From an uncultured Lachnospiraceae bacterium (GTDB lineage Bacteria; Bacillota; Clostridia; Lachnospirales; Lachnospiraceae), in NCBI GenBank assembly GCA_944384025.1, contig CALWRS010000003.1, positions 124,001 to 188,000 of the forward strand: 64,000 nt of DNA, written 5' to 3'. The notes under the pieces were generated by a model. That model searched no databases. It was not told the origin of the DNA and worked only from the letters and a program-made list of their open reading frames with translations. This document shows, piece by piece, positions 7,269 to 17,053 of this stretch (the stretch's first letter is position 1; each line of letters begins with the position of its first letter). Position numbers and translations under genes: made by a program.

Positions 7269-9214
7269 AAGTTGCGAAAACAGCCGGATTTTGCTTTGGC
7301 GTAAAACGAGCGGTTGACACGGTGACGCAGCTTGCAGGCCAAGCCGGGAAACCGGTTTATACGTACGGTCCCATTATCCATAACGAAGACGTTGTGAATT
7401 CTTTGGCAAGACAAGGCGTTCGTATTTTGCATACGCTTGACGAAGCGCTTGCCCTGCCGGAAGGGACGATTGTAATTCGCTCGCACGGCGTCAGCGAAGA
7501 GACGTATAGGCGGATGCTTGCGCATAGCAAGGAGACGAACGGAGCGGTTACAATCGTAGACGCTACGTGTCCGTTTGTGAAAAAAATTCACGGGATTGTG
7601 CAGCGCGAGAGCGAGGCGGGGAAGCATATTTTAATTTGCGGAGACGCGGCGCACCCGGAAGTGCGGGGCATTGTCGGCTGGTGCAAAGCAAGGGCGACCG
7701 TAATCGATTCCCCAGAGGAGGCAAAAGACTTTGCGAAGGAATGCTGCGAACCGTTTTGCATGGTAGCGCAAACGACATATAACTACAAGAAATTTAACGA
7801 TATGGTTGAAATCCTTGCGGATTTGCGGTATCATAGGGGCGGTAGTGTGGTTAATACTATCTGCAATGCCACGGAGGAAAGACAGGCAGAGGCACAGGAA
7901 CTGGCGCGAAACTGCGACGCTATGGTTGTCATCGGCGGGCGGAACAGTTCCAACACCAGAAAGTTATTTGAGCTATCCAGGCAGATCTGTAAAAATACTT
8001 TCTACATTCAGGCAGCGGATAATTTAGAGCTTGATGTTTTTCATTCTTTTCGTAGCGTAGGTATTACAGCAGGGGCTTCCACCCCAAGAAATATTATTGA
8101 GGAGGTTCATAAAAGCATGTCAGACATGAGTTTTGAACAATTATTGGAAGAGTCATTAAAGACAATACACAACGGAGAGGTAGTCAGCGGTACAGTTATT
8201 CGTGTCAAAGAAGATGAGATCGTATTGAACATTGGATATAAAGCAGACGGTGTAATTACCCGCAGCGAATACACGAACAAGCCGAACGCAGACCTTCGAG
8301 AAATGGTACAGGAAGGCAGCACACTGGAGGCAAAGGTGATTAAAGTGAACGACGGAGACGGACAGGTACTTTTAAGCTGCAGAAAGCTGATGGGAGAGCG
8401 CGTCAGCCAGATTCTAATGGACGCGTACGAAAACAAGACGGTTTTAAAAGGAACGGTTGCCAGCGTAGAAGCGCAGGGCTTGATTGTAGTTCTGGATGAG
8501 ACCCGCATCTTTATTCCTGCCAGCATGGTATCGGATACTTACGAAAAGGATTTGACTAAGTATCAGGGTCAGGAAATTGAGTTCCTGCTTGTAGAATACG
8601 ACGTAAAATCCAGAAAGAAGAGAATTATCGGAGACCGCAAGCAGCTTCTGATTGCGCAGAAGAAGGAAAAGATGGAAGCGCTGCTTTCTCGTATCCAGGT
8701 TGGCGACGTCATTGACGGCGTAGTAAAGAACGTAACGGATTTCGGTGTATTTATTGACATCGGCGGCGTAGACGGACTGCTTCACATTTCGGAAATGAGC
8801 TGGGGACGTATTGAAAACCCGAAGAAAGTATTCAAGCCCGGCGACGAAGTAACCGTATTTATTAAAGACATTAAAGGCGAGAAGATCGCTCTTAGCATGA
8901 AGTTTGCAGACCAGAACCCTTGGGCGAACGCACAGGAGCGTTACGCTGTTGGAACGGTAGTAACGGGAACGGTTGCAAGAATGACAAGCTTTGGCGCGTT
9001 TGTAGAGCTTGCTCCGGGCGTGGATGCGCTCTTGCACGTTTCTCAAATTTCCCACGAGCGCGTGGAAAAGCCCGCAGATGTTTTGCAAATCGGGCAGGAA
9101 ATTGAAGCCGTTATTGTCGATTTCAAGCCGGAGGAAAAGAAAATCAGTCTGAGCATGAAAGCGCTTGAAAACGCTTCGGAACAGGAAGAACCGGCTGAGG
9201 ACGAAGAAGCTTGA
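7259..9214 (+). CDS. ispH: IspH (HMBPP reductase) fused to ribosomal protein S1-like domains
   Basis: One 651-residue chain. Residues 1 to about 285 are IspH (LytB), the 4Fe-4S enzyme that makes IPP and DMAPP in the MEP pathway. Its three cluster cysteines are in AGFCFGVKRA (C12), DATCPFVKKI and TICNATEERQ, with the catalytic TEE motif and the HGVSEE histidine present. After a short linker come four S1 RNA-binding repeats (about 300-370, 385-455, 470-540, 557-627), and the last two carry typical GVFVDIGG and GAFVELAPG cores. The tail is acidic. The fusion is known from many Clostridia, where it supplies both IspH and the S1-like protein. It overlaps cmk by 10 bp and is closed by a terminator. 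Confidence 0.95.
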   Translation: MEIKVAKTAGFCFGVKRAVDTVTQLAGQAGKPVYTYGPIIHNEDVVNSLARQGVRILHTLDEALALPEGTIVIRSHGVSEETYRRMLAHSKETNGAVTIVDATCPFVKKIHGIVQRESEAGKHILICGDAAHPEVRGIVGWCKARATVIDSPEEAKDFAKECCEPFCMVAQTTYNYKKFNDMVEILADLRYHRGGSVVNTICNATEERQAEAQELARNCDAMVVIGGRNSSNTRKLFELSRQICKNTFYIQAADNLELDVFHSFRSVGITAGASTPRNIIEEVHKSMSDMSFEQLLEESLKTIHNGEVVSGTVIRVKEDEIVLNIGYKADGVITRSEYTNKPNADLREMVQEGSTLEAKVIKVNDGDGQVLLSCRKLMGERVSQILMDAYENKTVLKGTVASVEAQGLIVVLDETRIFIPASMVSDTYEKDLTKYQGQEIEFLLVEYDVKSRKKRIIGDRKQLLIAQKKEKMEALLSRIQVGDVIDGVVKNVTDFGVFIDIGGVDGLLHISEMSWGRIENPKKVFKPGDEVTVFIKDIKGEKIALSMKFADQNPWANAQERYAVGTVVTGTVARMTSFGAFVELAPGVDALLHVSQISHERVEKPADVLQIGQEIEAVIVDFKPEEKKISLSMKALENASEQEEPAEDEEA

Positions 9215-9255
9215 GAGATACCGGGAGGATTCTTTTTGGAAAAATCCTGAGAAGG

Positions 9256-9296
9256 AAAAAGCACAATGGGAACGTCGGAAGCCCATTGTGTTTTTT
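9256..9296 (+). terminator. rho-independent terminator after ispH-rpsA
   Basis: A 9-bp stem (9262-9270 with 9282-9290), an 11-base loop and six T. An upstream A-tract could make it act in both directions. It separates the folD-to-ispH group from plsX. Confidence 0.85.
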
Positions 9297-9332
9297 CATC
9301 TAAAAAAACAACAGGAAGTTGCGGAGGTTATT

Positions 9333-10355
9333 ATGGGAAAAGAAATTCGTGTTGCAGTGGACGCTATGGGGGGAGACAACGCGCCTAAGGAAACGGTCAA
9401 GGGCGCGGTGGAGGCAGTTGTAGAGTCGCCGGACATTTTTGTATACCTTGTCGGGAAAGAAGAAGTGCTGCAAAAAGAGCTTGCCGAATATACTTATCCG
9501 AAGGAGCGGCTGGAAGTCGTAAACGCGACGGAGGAAATTAGCTGCGACGAAGCGCCGGTAACTGCCATAAAGCGCAAAAAAGACTCTTCGATTGTTGTAG
9601 CGCTAGAGCTTGTAAAGCAAAGGAAGGCGGACGCTTTTGTTTCTGCTGGAAGCACGGGAGCCGTGCTTGTAGGAGGTCTTACGATTGTAAAGCGCATTCC
9701 GGGTGTGGAGCGGACGCCGCTTGCGCCGCTCATTCCAACCGAGCACGGTGTTTCTTTGCTGATTGACTGCGGAGCAAACGTAGACGCAAAACCTTCCTGG
9801 CTTGTGCAGTTTGCAAAAATGGGTTCCATTTACATGAAGCATGTCGTTGGCGTGGAAAATCCCCGGGTGGCTTTGGTAAATGTCGGTTTAGAGGAAGAAA
9901 AAGGAAATCAGCTGATTAAAGCGACGTATCCGCTTTTAAAAGAGTGCGGGGACATTAACTTTACCGGCTTTATTGAAGCGCGCGAAATTCCGCACGGCGC
10001 GGCGGACGTTATTGTGTGCGACGCATTTGTAGGAAACGTAATTTTAAAGCTTTACGAAGGGCTTGCGGCGACGCTTGTGTCAAAAATCAAAGAGGGGCTA
10101 AAGAGTACGCCCGTTAGCACGATTGGCGCGGCGCTTGCAAAGCCGGCCTTGAAAAAAACGCTGAAGTCCTTTGATACTGCGGAATACGGCGGAGCGCCGA
10201 TGCTTGGCCTAAACGGGCTTGTTGTAAAGACGCACGGAAGCGCAAAGAGCGTGGAAGTGAAAAACTCCATCAAGCAATGCGCTACTTTTATTGCGCAGGA
10301 AATTGAGAAAAAAATCCGGGAAAATCTGACTCCGGAAGAAAATACATCGGTATAA
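9333..10355 (+). CDS. plsX: phosphate acyltransferase PlsX
   Basis: Converts acyl-ACP to acyl-phosphate for phospholipid synthesis. The protein opens with VAVDAMGGDNAPKETVKGAV, the conserved PlsX start. It continues with SAGSTGAVLVGG and VALVNVGLEEEKGN, and the C-terminal half has FTGFIEAREI and DAFVGNVILK. ATG 9333 follows GCGGAGG at good spacing and gives 340 residues. The in-frame extension back to 9165 would run through the upstream terminator and is rejected. The gene leads a plsX-acpP-rnc-smc-ftsY run. I did not see a FapR-type operator in front of it. Confidence 0.95.
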   Translation: MGKEIRVAVDAMGGDNAPKETVKGAVEAVVESPDIFVYLVGKEEVLQKELAEYTYPKERLEVVNATEEISCDEAPVTAIKRKKDSSIVVALELVKQRKADAFVSAGSTGAVLVGGLTIVKRIPGVERTPLAPLIPTEHGVSLLIDCGANVDAKPSWLVQFAKMGSIYMKHVVGVENPRVALVNVGLEEEKGNQLIKATYPLLKECGDINFTGFIEAREIPHGAADVIVCDAFVGNVILKLYEGLAATLVSKIKEGLKSTPVSTIGAALAKPALKKTLKSFDTAEYGGAPMLGLNGLVVKTHGSAKSVEVKNSIKQCATFIAQEIEKKIRENLTPEENTSV

Positions 10356-10391
10356 CGGAAAACGTAAAAAAGTCTGGCAGGGAGGAAGAAG

Positions 10392-10628
10392 ATGATCTTC
10401 GAACAGCTTCGCCATCTGATAGCGGACGCGCTGCAAATGGCTCCGGAAGACATTGCTGAGAACATGTCGTTTCGGGACGATTTGGGAGCGGATTCGCTGG
10501 AAGTTTATCAGATTGTAATGGCTGCGGAACAGGCGTTTGACGTCGAACTGGAAAATAAGATGTCGGACGCATTGGTGCAAACGGTCGGCGAACTGAGGGA
10601 GCGGATTGCCGCCGCAAGAAATACATAA
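10392..10628 (+). CDS. acpP: acyl carrier protein
   Basis: A small acidic carrier of fatty-acyl intermediates, 78 residues. Ser35 in the motif GADSLEVYQIVMAAEQAF is the 4'-phosphopantetheine attachment site. The start has GGGAGGAAGAAG directly upstream. It sits 36 bp after plsX and 22 bp before rnc, the standard Firmicute order. The region before the serine (FRDDLGADSL) and the helix III sequence look normal. Confidence 0.95.
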   Translation: MIFEQLRHLIADALQMAPEDIAENMSFRDDLGADSLEVYQIVMAAEQAFDVELENKMSDALVQTVGELRERIAAARNT

Positions 10629-10650
10629 GTCGAAATCATCGGAGAACATT

Positions 10651-11382
10651 ATGAATTACGAGGAAAACAGACGGCTTTCGGATTTGGAGGCGAAAATCGG
10701 CTACACGTTTCGGGAGCGTTCGCTGCTGCGGCTTGCGGTTACGCATAGCTCTTATGCGCACGAACACAGTCGTTTGTCGGGCGAAGCAAAGCATAACGAG
10801 CGGCTGGAGTTTCTTGGAGACGCTGTTTTGGAGCTTATTGCAAGCGAGTATATCTTTTTCCACCACAAAGAAATGCCGGAAGGGAAAATGACCAAGCTGC
10901 GGGCCAGCATGGTCTGTGAGCCGTCTTTAGCGATATGCGCCAGAGACGTGTCCCTCGGAGATTTTTTGCTGCTTGGCAGAGGAGAGGATTTGACCGGCGG
11001 CAGAAGCCGTGATTCCGTCCTTTCCGACGCGTTTGAAGCAGTTATTGGCGCGATTTATTTAGACGGAGGATACGAGGCCGCCGCCGCGTTTGTCCGCCGG
11101 TGGGTAATGCAAAATCTGGAGCAGGAGCAGCTGTTTCGGGATTATAAGACGACGCTGCAGGAGATTGTGCAAAAGCGCTACCAGCATTCGCCGGAGTACG
11201 TGCTTGTGGAAGAAAGCGGTCCGTCGCACCGGAAAAAATTTGTAGTTCAGGTAAAGGCGGGAGAACGCGTGCTTGCTTCCGGAACGGCTGTCTCAAAAAA
11301 AGCGGCGGAACAAGACGCGGCGCTAAAAGCGATTCACCGTTTGCAAGGAAAGGGGACGTCGGATGTTTTTAAAGAGCATTGA
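10651..11382 (+). CDS. rnc: ribonuclease III
   Basis: A double-strand-specific endoribonuclease for rRNA and mRNA processing. The signature NERLEFLGDAVLELIASEY lies near residue 50. The second acidic site, DAFEAVIGAIYLDGG, is near 115. A C-terminal double-stranded RNA-binding domain runs from about residue 165 (DYKTTLQEIVQKRY) to KKAAEQDAALKAI. ATG 10651 follows CGGAG and gives 243 residues. The frame opens further upstream at 10606, but that overlaps acpP and lacks an RBS. The last 20 bp overlap smc. Confidence 0.95.
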   Translation: MNYEENRRLSDLEAKIGYTFRERSLLRLAVTHSSYAHEHSRLSGEAKHNERLEFLGDAVLELIASEYIFFHHKEMPEGKMTKLRASMVCEPSLAICARDVSLGDFLLLGRGEDLTGGRSRDSVLSDAFEAVIGAIYLDGGYEAAAAFVRRWVMQNLEQEQLFRDYKTTLQEIVQKRYQHSPEYVLVEESGPSHRKKFVVQVKAGERVLASGTAVSKKAAEQDAALKAIHRLQGKGTSDVFKEH

Positions 11383-14300
11383 AGTACACGGATTCAAAGC
11401 ATTTGCAAACAAGATCCGTTTTGAATTCGACAAAGGAATTACCGGCATTGTCGGCCCAAACGGAAGCGGAAAGAGCAATGTAGCGGACGCCGTGCGCTGG
11501 GTTTTGGGAGAACAAAGCCCAAAACAGCTTCGCGGAAGCAGTATGCAAGACGTTATCTTTTCCGGAACGGAAACGCGAAAGCCGATGGGCTTTGCTTACG
11601 TTACGCTGACGCTTGATAATACCGACCATTGGCTCCCGATTGAATTCGAAGAAGTGACCGTTGGGCGAAGGGTGTATCGTTCCGGCGAGAGCGAGTATTT
11701 AATTAACGGCGCGGTGTGCCGTTTGCGCGACGTTCAGGAGCTGTTTTTTGACACTGGCGTCGGAAAAGAAGGCTATTCCATTATTGGACAAGGGCAGATT
11801 GACAAAGTTCTAAGCGGCAAGCCGGAAGAACGGCGGGAAATTTTTGACGAGGCTGCCGGAATTACCAAATACAAAAAAAGAAAGACGATGGCGGAGCGCG
11901 ATTTGGAGGCGGAGCGCACAAATCTTACGCGTGTTTCCGACATTATCGCCGAGATTGCAAATCAGCTTGGGCCGCTGGAAAAGCAGGACGAAAAAGCGAG
12001 AATTTATTTAAAATACAAAGAAGAGCTTAAGCATCTGGAAGTCAACCAGTTTTTGCTGGAATACGAGCGCAGCGCGGCATTAAAAAAAGAACTGGAAGAG
12101 AAATACCAAATCGCCTCCGGAGATCTTTCAAAGGCGCGGCAGGATTTTGAGCAGGCAAAAGAAGAATACGACCGATTGCTTGACCGGCTTGAGCGGCATC
12201 AAGCCAGCTTGCAGGACGCGCGGGAGAGGCGCGCGGAGGCTATGCTGGAAGCGGAAAAGGCAAGCGGTGAAATGAATGTGCTTTACGAGCAAATCAGCGC
12301 CCTGAAAGACCGAAGAGAGAGCGCTTCTGCTCGGCTAAACACCTTGTCGGAGACGCTTGCGGCGCGGCAGGAGTCCCTTTTGGAATCCAACCGCCAGCAA
12401 GAGGAATACAAGCGCCAGATGGACGAGCTGTTTGTGGCGCAGCAAAACGCAGAAAGGGCGCTTGGGGAAATGAAAACCGGCATCCACGCGCTTTTGCAGC
12501 AGGAAAAAGAATGCGGGGAATTGCGCATTCAGACGTTAAACAGCAGTGCAGAGCTTAAAGCAGAGCTGCTTCGCTGCAATACGCTTTTGGAGCAGCAAGC
12601 AATTGCGCGGGCAGAAGCGAACGCCCGTCTTTTGCGCTGCAAAACGGAAGCTGACCGGGCGGATAGCGCGGTGCAGGCTGCAAAGCAGGCGCTTAAAGAC
12701 GCGGCCGATGCCGTGTGTGCGGCGGCCGATGCCCTGCAGGAAATGGAAGAAAAAACAAAGCGCCTTTCGGAGCAGCTAAAGCAGGAAGAAGCGAAGCGGG
12801 CAGCGCTGCAGGAAGAGATTGTTCGCGATACGTCGCGGCTTGAGGCGCTGCAAAACCTGCTGGAGCGATACGACGGTTTTGGAAACGCAGTTCGCAAGTG
12901 TATGGAGCAAAAAAAGAACTTCCCGGGAATTCACGGCGTTGTCGCTGAGCTGATTGCCGTAGAACCGCTTTATGAAACTGCGATTGAGACGGCGCTTGGC
13001 GGCAATTTGCAAAATATTATTACCGATACGACCGAGACGGCAAAGCTTTTAATTTCTTTCTTGAAAGACAATCGCCTTGGCCGCGCTACGTTTCTTCCGC
13101 TCTCCGGCATTCGGGCAAAAAAAGAAGAATTTTCTGCGGAAATTCTTTCCGGCGCAGGCGTCATTGGCACGGCAAACAGCCTTATAAAAAGCGATTCCAT
13201 ATACGAGGAAGCGTTCCGGTATTTGCTTGGCCGCTTTTTGGTGGTCGATACGATTGACCACGCAATAGCCTTAGAAAAGAAGCATCAGCACTCCCTTCGG
13301 ATTGTGACGCTTGACGGAGAGCTGTTCCAGCCGGGCGGTTCGATTTCCGGCGGCGCGTACAAAAACAACAGCAACCTGCTTGGCCGCAGAAGAGAAATGG
13401 AGAAGCTTGAGGAATCGCTTAGACAAAAGCGAAGCCGCCTAGAGCCGCTTGCGGCAAATACCGAGAAGCTGCACGATAAGCGCAGGCAGCTGCGGGAGCT
13501 TCAGGAAGAAAAAAAGACTGCCCTGCAGGAGCTGTACGTTCGGCAAAATACGGCAAAACTGGAATTAAACCATGTGCAGCAGGAAACGCAGGAACTGCTT
13601 GGAAGCCGCAACGCTATCCGAGAGGAGCTGCGGCAGCTTGAGCAGCAGATTGCGCAAGGCAAGCAGGAAGCCGGCGCTTTAGAAAAGCGCATTCAGGAAA
13701 CCGAAGAGGTTACTCTTTTGCACGAGCAAACGGCTGCTAAAGTGCAGCAGGAGTTAAGTGCGGCGCGCGAAGAAGAAGATAGGCAAAGCGCGGAAGCGGT
13801 GCGCGTACTGACGGAATATTCCGGCTTACAGCAAAACGTGCAATACCGCAAGGAAGAAATCAACCGTTTGACACTGGAAATCCACGAATTGCAAAGAGAG
13901 CACGACGCGGTTTTGGCGGCGGCGGAAAAGGACAATGCGGAAGTTTTGCAGCGCAGCGAGCGGATTGACGCGCTTTTGGCGGAAAAAGAGCGCTGGCAGG
14001 CGGCGATTGTTGAGCTAGACGGAAGGATTGAAGAAACCGGACGCCTTGCAGACGAAATTACAAAGCAAAACAAAAGCTTTTTTGAAAAGCGCGAGCGTCT
14101 ATCAAACCAGATTTCCCAGCTTGACCGGGAGGCTTTCCGACTGCAAAGCCAGCAGGAAAAGCTCGAAGAGCAGCTGGCGGATCAGACCCGCTATATGTGG
14201 GAAGAATACGAAATCACATACGCGCTGGCAACGGAAGACCGGGATGAAGAAATCACGAATCCCGCCCTTACGCGAAAGCAAATTTACGAGTTAAAAGGAA

Positions 14301-14923
14301 AAATCCGAGGCCTTGGCGACGTAAACGTAAACGCAATCGAAGAATACCGCGCCGCAAAAGAGCGCTACGAATTCCTTTGCGGACAAAAGGACGATATTAA
14401 GGCGGCGGAAGAGTCGTTAGTCGGAATTATAAACGACCTTGAAGTGCAAATGCGGCGGCAGTTTACCGAAACCTTTGCGCAAGTGCAGCAGCGGTTTGAC
14501 AAAGTTTTCCGCGAGCTGTTTGGCGGCGGAAGAGGAACGCTGGAGCTTCAGGAATGCGACGACGTACTGGAGGCCGGAATTTTAATCATTGCGCAGCCTC
14601 CGGGAAAGAAATTGCAAAACATGATGCAGCTTTCGGGCGGAGAAAAGGCGCTTACCGCAATTTCTTTGCTGTTTGCCATCTTGGATTTAAAGCCTTCTCC
14701 TTTTTGCCTGCTGGACGAGATTGAGGCGGCTTTGGACGATTCGAACGTTACGAGGTTTGCACAATATTTGCACAAACTGACCAAGGAGACGCAGTTTATT
14801 GTCATTACGCACCGGCGCGGAACAATGGCGGCCGCCGACGCCCTGTACGGAATTACGATGCAGGAAAAAGGTGTTTCGACGCTTGTTTCGGTCAGCCTGA
14901 TCGAAAAAGATTTGGACAAATAA
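11363..14923 (+). CDS. smc: chromosome partition protein SMC
   Basis: A condensin ATPase that organises and segregates the chromosome with ScpA and ScpB (not in this window). It has 1186 residues. The N-terminal head has Walker A GPNGSGKSNVADAVRWVLGE. Two long coiled coils (about 165-500 and 670-1025) flank a hinge that contains GVVAELI and QPGGSISGGAYK. The C-terminal head has the ABC signature LSGGEKALTAISLLFAI and Walker B CLLDEIEAALDD. It overlaps rnc by 20 bp, and its stop shares bases with the region before ftsY. The smc-ftsY adjacency is the usual Firmicute one. Confidence 0.97.
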   Translation: MFLKSIEVHGFKAFANKIRFEFDKGITGIVGPNGSGKSNVADAVRWVLGEQSPKQLRGSSMQDVIFSGTETRKPMGFAYVTLTLDNTDHWLPIEFEEVTVGRRVYRSGESEYLINGAVCRLRDVQELFFDTGVGKEGYSIIGQGQIDKVLSGKPEERREIFDEAAGITKYKKRKTMAERDLEAERTNLTRVSDIIAEIANQLGPLEKQDEKARIYLKYKEELKHLEVNQFLLEYERSAALKKELEEKYQIASGDLSKARQDFEQAKEEYDRLLDRLERHQASLQDARERRAEAMLEAEKASGEMNVLYEQISALKDRRESASARLNTLSETLAARQESLLESNRQQEEYKRQMDELFVAQQNAERALGEMKTGIHALLQQEKECGELRIQTLNSSAELKAELLRCNTLLEQQAIARAEANARLLRCKTEADRADSAVQAAKQALKDAADAVCAAADALQEMEEKTKRLSEQLKQEEAKRAALQEEIVRDTSRLEALQNLLERYDGFGNAVRKCMEQKKNFPGIHGVVAELIAVEPLYETAIETALGGNLQNIITDTTETAKLLISFLKDNRLGRATFLPLSGIRAKKEEFSAEILSGAGVIGTANSLIKSDSIYEEAFRYLLGRFLVVDTIDHAIALEKKHQHSLRIVTLDGELFQPGGSISGGAYKNNSNLLGRRREMEKLEESLRQKRSRLEPLAANTEKLHDKRRQLRELQEEKKTALQELYVRQNTAKLELNHVQQETQELLGSRNAIREELRQLEQQIAQGKQEAGALEKRIQETEEVTLLHEQTAAKVQQELSAAREEEDRQSAEAVRVLTEYSGLQQNVQYRKEEINRLTLEIHELQREHDAVLAAAEKDNAEVLQRSERIDALLAEKERWQAAIVELDGRIEETGRLADEITKQNKSFFEKRERLSNQISQLDREAFRLQSQQEKLEEQLADQTRYMWEEYEITYALATEDRDEEITNPALTRKQIYELKGKIRGLGDVNVNAIEEYRAAKERYEFLCGQKDDIKAAEESLVGIINDLEVQMRRQFTETFAQVQQRFDKVFRELFGGGRGTLELQECDDVLEAGILIIAQPPGKKLQNMMQLSGGEKALTAISLLFAILDLKPSPFCLLDEIEAALDDSNVTRFAQYLHKLTKETQFIVITHRRGTMAAADALYGITMQEKGVSTLVSVSLIEKDLDK

Positions 14924-14937
14924 TGCGAGGTGAATCG

Positions 14938-15870
14938 ATGAGTGAGAAGAAAGGCTTCTTTGCCCGCCTGCGGGTCGGCATGAGCAAAACAAGAAACAGC
15001 CTAGCAAGCGGGCTGGACGCTTTGTTTCACGGCTTTTCCAAAATTGACGAAGAGTTTTACGAGGAACTGGAAGAGCTTTTGATTATGGCCGATATTGGCG
15101 TAACGGTGACGCAGGACATTTTGGAGGATCTTCGGGAAAAAGTGAAGGAGCGGCACGTAAAGGAGCCGGAAGAGTGCAGGCAGCTCCTTATGGAAGCTAT
15201 CAAGGAGCAAATGCTGACGCCGGAAGATGCGTATCGGTTTACGCAGGAACGCTCGGTTGTTCTTGTTGTGGGCGTAAACGGCGTCGGGAAAACGACGACA
15301 ATCGGAAAGCTTGCCGGTCTTTTTCGAAACTCCGGCAAAAAGGTGCTTTTGGCGGCGGCAGATACGTTTCGCGCTGCCGCGGCTGAGCAGTTAACGGAGT
15401 GGTCAAACCGCGCAGGCGTGGACATTATTTCCGCAAAGGAAGGCGCAGACCCTGCTGCAGTCGTATACGACGCCCTGCAGGCTGCAAAGGCAAGAAATAC
15501 GGACATTTTGCTTTGCGATACGGCCGGCCGCTTGCACAACAAAAAGAACTTAATGGAAGAGCTTGGAAAAATCAGCCGCGTCATCGACCGCGAGTACCCG
15601 GAAGCTTACCGGGAGACGCTTGTCGTTTTGGATGGGACAACCGGACAAAACGCGCTTATTCAGGCAAAGCAGTTTCATGAGATTGCAAACGTCACCGGTA
15701 TCGTTATTACAAAGCTGGACGGAACGGCCAAGGGCGGTATTGCGATAGCAATCCAGCGTGAGCTTGGAATTCCGGTGAAGTATATTTGCGTCGGCGAAGG
15801 AATTGAAGACTTGCAGCGCTTTGATGCGGACGCCTTTGTGGAGGCGCTTTTTTCCAGAGAAGAAGCATGA
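14938..15870 (+). CDS. ftsY: signal recognition particle receptor FtsY
   Basis: A membrane-associated SRP GTPase that delivers ribosome-nascent chains to the Sec translocon. The N-domain helical bundle (residues 1-95) is followed by the G domain: GVNGVGKTTTIGKLA (G1), DTFRAAAAEQL, DTAGRLHNKKNLMEEL (G3), and ITKLDGTAKGG (G4). The protein has almost no acidic A-domain, as is common in Firmicutes. ATG 14938 is chosen over ATG 14923 because GCGAGGTG sits just upstream of it. That gives 310 residues. Confidence 0.95.
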   Translation: MSEKKGFFARLRVGMSKTRNSLASGLDALFHGFSKIDEEFYEELEELLIMADIGVTVTQDILEDLREKVKERHVKEPEECRQLLMEAIKEQMLTPEDAYRFTQERSVVLVVGVNGVGKTTTIGKLAGLFRNSGKKVLLAAADTFRAAAAEQLTEWSNRAGVDIISAKEGADPAAVVYDALQAAKARNTDILLCDTAGRLHNKKNLMEELGKISRVIDREYPEAYRETLVVLDGTTGQNALIQAKQFHEIANVTGIVITKLDGTAKGGIAIAIQRELGIPVKYICVGEGIEDLQRFDADAFVEALFSREEA

Positions 15871-15972
15871 AAATTACGGTCCCGGCAAAGTGCATAAAGG
15901 CGTGCAAGTTAACAGGGAAAAAGCCTTGGCAATATGTCGAAAAGTTTTCCTGAAAATTTGCGCTTCTGCCTA

Positions 15973-16001
15973 TTGTAGCGCGAGGCGGGAACCAATATAA
16001 T
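15973..16001 (+). promoter_or_regulatory. predicted promoter for recA-recX
   Basis: TTGTAG at 15973-15978, a 17-bp spacer, TATAAT at 15996-16001, 31 bp before the recA ATG. I looked for a GAAC-N4-GTTC type LexA box in 15871-16032 and saw none. Confidence 0.65.
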
Positions 16002-16032
16002 AAAAAAAACAAACGGAAAGGAAAAGGGGAAA

Positions 16033-17052
16033 ATGGCCTCAGAGGATAAGAAAAAAGCGCTTGAGTCGGCGCTGGCGCAAATTGAAAAATCGTACGGAAA
16101 AGGTTCCGTAATGAAACTTGGAGAAAGCGGCGCGCACATGCAGGTGGAATCCGTTCCCAGCGGCTCGCTGAGTCTGGATATTGCCCTTGGAATCGGCGGA
16201 TTTCCCAGAGGCCGTGTCGTAGAAATATACGGTCCGGAGTCCAGCGGTAAGACGACGGTTGCTTTGCACGCGGTTGCCGAAGTGCAAAAGCGGGGCGGGA
16301 TTGCCGGGTTTATTGACGCGGAGCACGCACTGGATCCCGTTTATGCGCGCAGCATCGGCGTAGATATTGATAATCTTTACATTTCACAGCCGGATAACGG
16401 AGAGCAGGCGCTGGAAATTACGGAAACGCTCGTTCGCTCCGGCGCAGTGGATATCGTAATTGTAGACTCGGTTGCGGCGCTTGTGCCAAAAGCGGAAATT
16501 GACGGAGAAATGGGAGACTCGCACGTGGGTCTTCACGCCAGATTGATGTCGCAGGCGCTTCGGAAGCTGACCGGAATTATAAGCCGCTCCAACTGTATTG
16601 TTATTTTTATTAACCAGCTTCGCGAAAAAGTAGGCGTTATGTTTGGAAATCCGGAAACGACTACCGGCGGACGCGCCCTAAAGTTTTACGCTTCCGTGCG
16701 GCTTGACGTGCGCAGAATCGACGCGCTTAAAGTAGGTGGAGAAACGATTGGAAACCGCACCAGAGTCCGCGTTGTGAAAAACAAAGTTGCGCCGCCGTTT
16801 AAAGAAGCCGAGTTTGACATTATGTTCGGAAAAGGGATTTCGCGCACCGGCGACTTGCTTGACTTGGCGGTAGAGTGCGAGATGATTAACAAAAGCGGCG
16901 CGTGGTTTGCGTACGAAGGAGAGAAAATCGGACAAGGCCGCGAAAACGCAAAGAAATATTTGCAGGAGCGTCCGGAGCTTATGGAGGAAATCGAGCAAAA
17001 AATCCGCGATTACTACAACTTAGACGGCGCGCCGGAGGACGCAACAGAGTAA
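16033..17052 (+). CDS. recA: recombinase RecA
   Basis: A DNA-dependent ATPase for homologous recombination and SOS induction, 339 residues. Walker A is [17 protein letters not shown] near residue 64. It has the conserved [13 protein letters not shown], Walker [21 protein letters not shown], and the L1/L2 region [18 protein letters not shown]. It has its own promoter and precedes recX by 1 bp. The C-terminal acidic tail is short (DGAPEDATE). Confidence 0.98.
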   Translation: MASEDKKKALESALAQIEKSYGKGSVMKLGESGAHMQVESVPSGSLSLDIALGIGGFPRGRVVEIYGPESSGKTTVALHAVAEVQKRGGIAGFIDAEHALDPVYARSIGVDIDNLYISQPDNGEQALEITETLVRSGAVDIVIVDSVAALVPKAEIDGEMGDSHVGLHARLMSQALRKLTGIISRSNCIVIFINQLREKVGVMFGNPETTTGGRALKFYASVRLDVRRIDALKVGGETIGNRTRVRVVKNKVAPPFKEAEFDIMFGKGISRTGDLLDLAVECEMINKSGAWFAYEGEKIGQGRENAKKYLQERPELMEEIEQKIRDYYNLDGAPEDATE

Positions 17053-17053
17053 T

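Noticed and set aside
8444-9286. 280-residue - strand ORF opposite ispH-rpsA
   Set aside because: Shadow of the S1 repeats; it spans the terminator and has no recognisable domain.
9165-9332. N-terminal extension of plsX
   Set aside because: It overlaps the ispH-rpsA end and the terminator; the PlsX start motif and RBS are at 9333.
15871-16032. LexA/SOS box before recA
   Set aside because: No GAAC-N4-GTTC type dyad is present in this stretch; only a sigma-A promoter could be supported.
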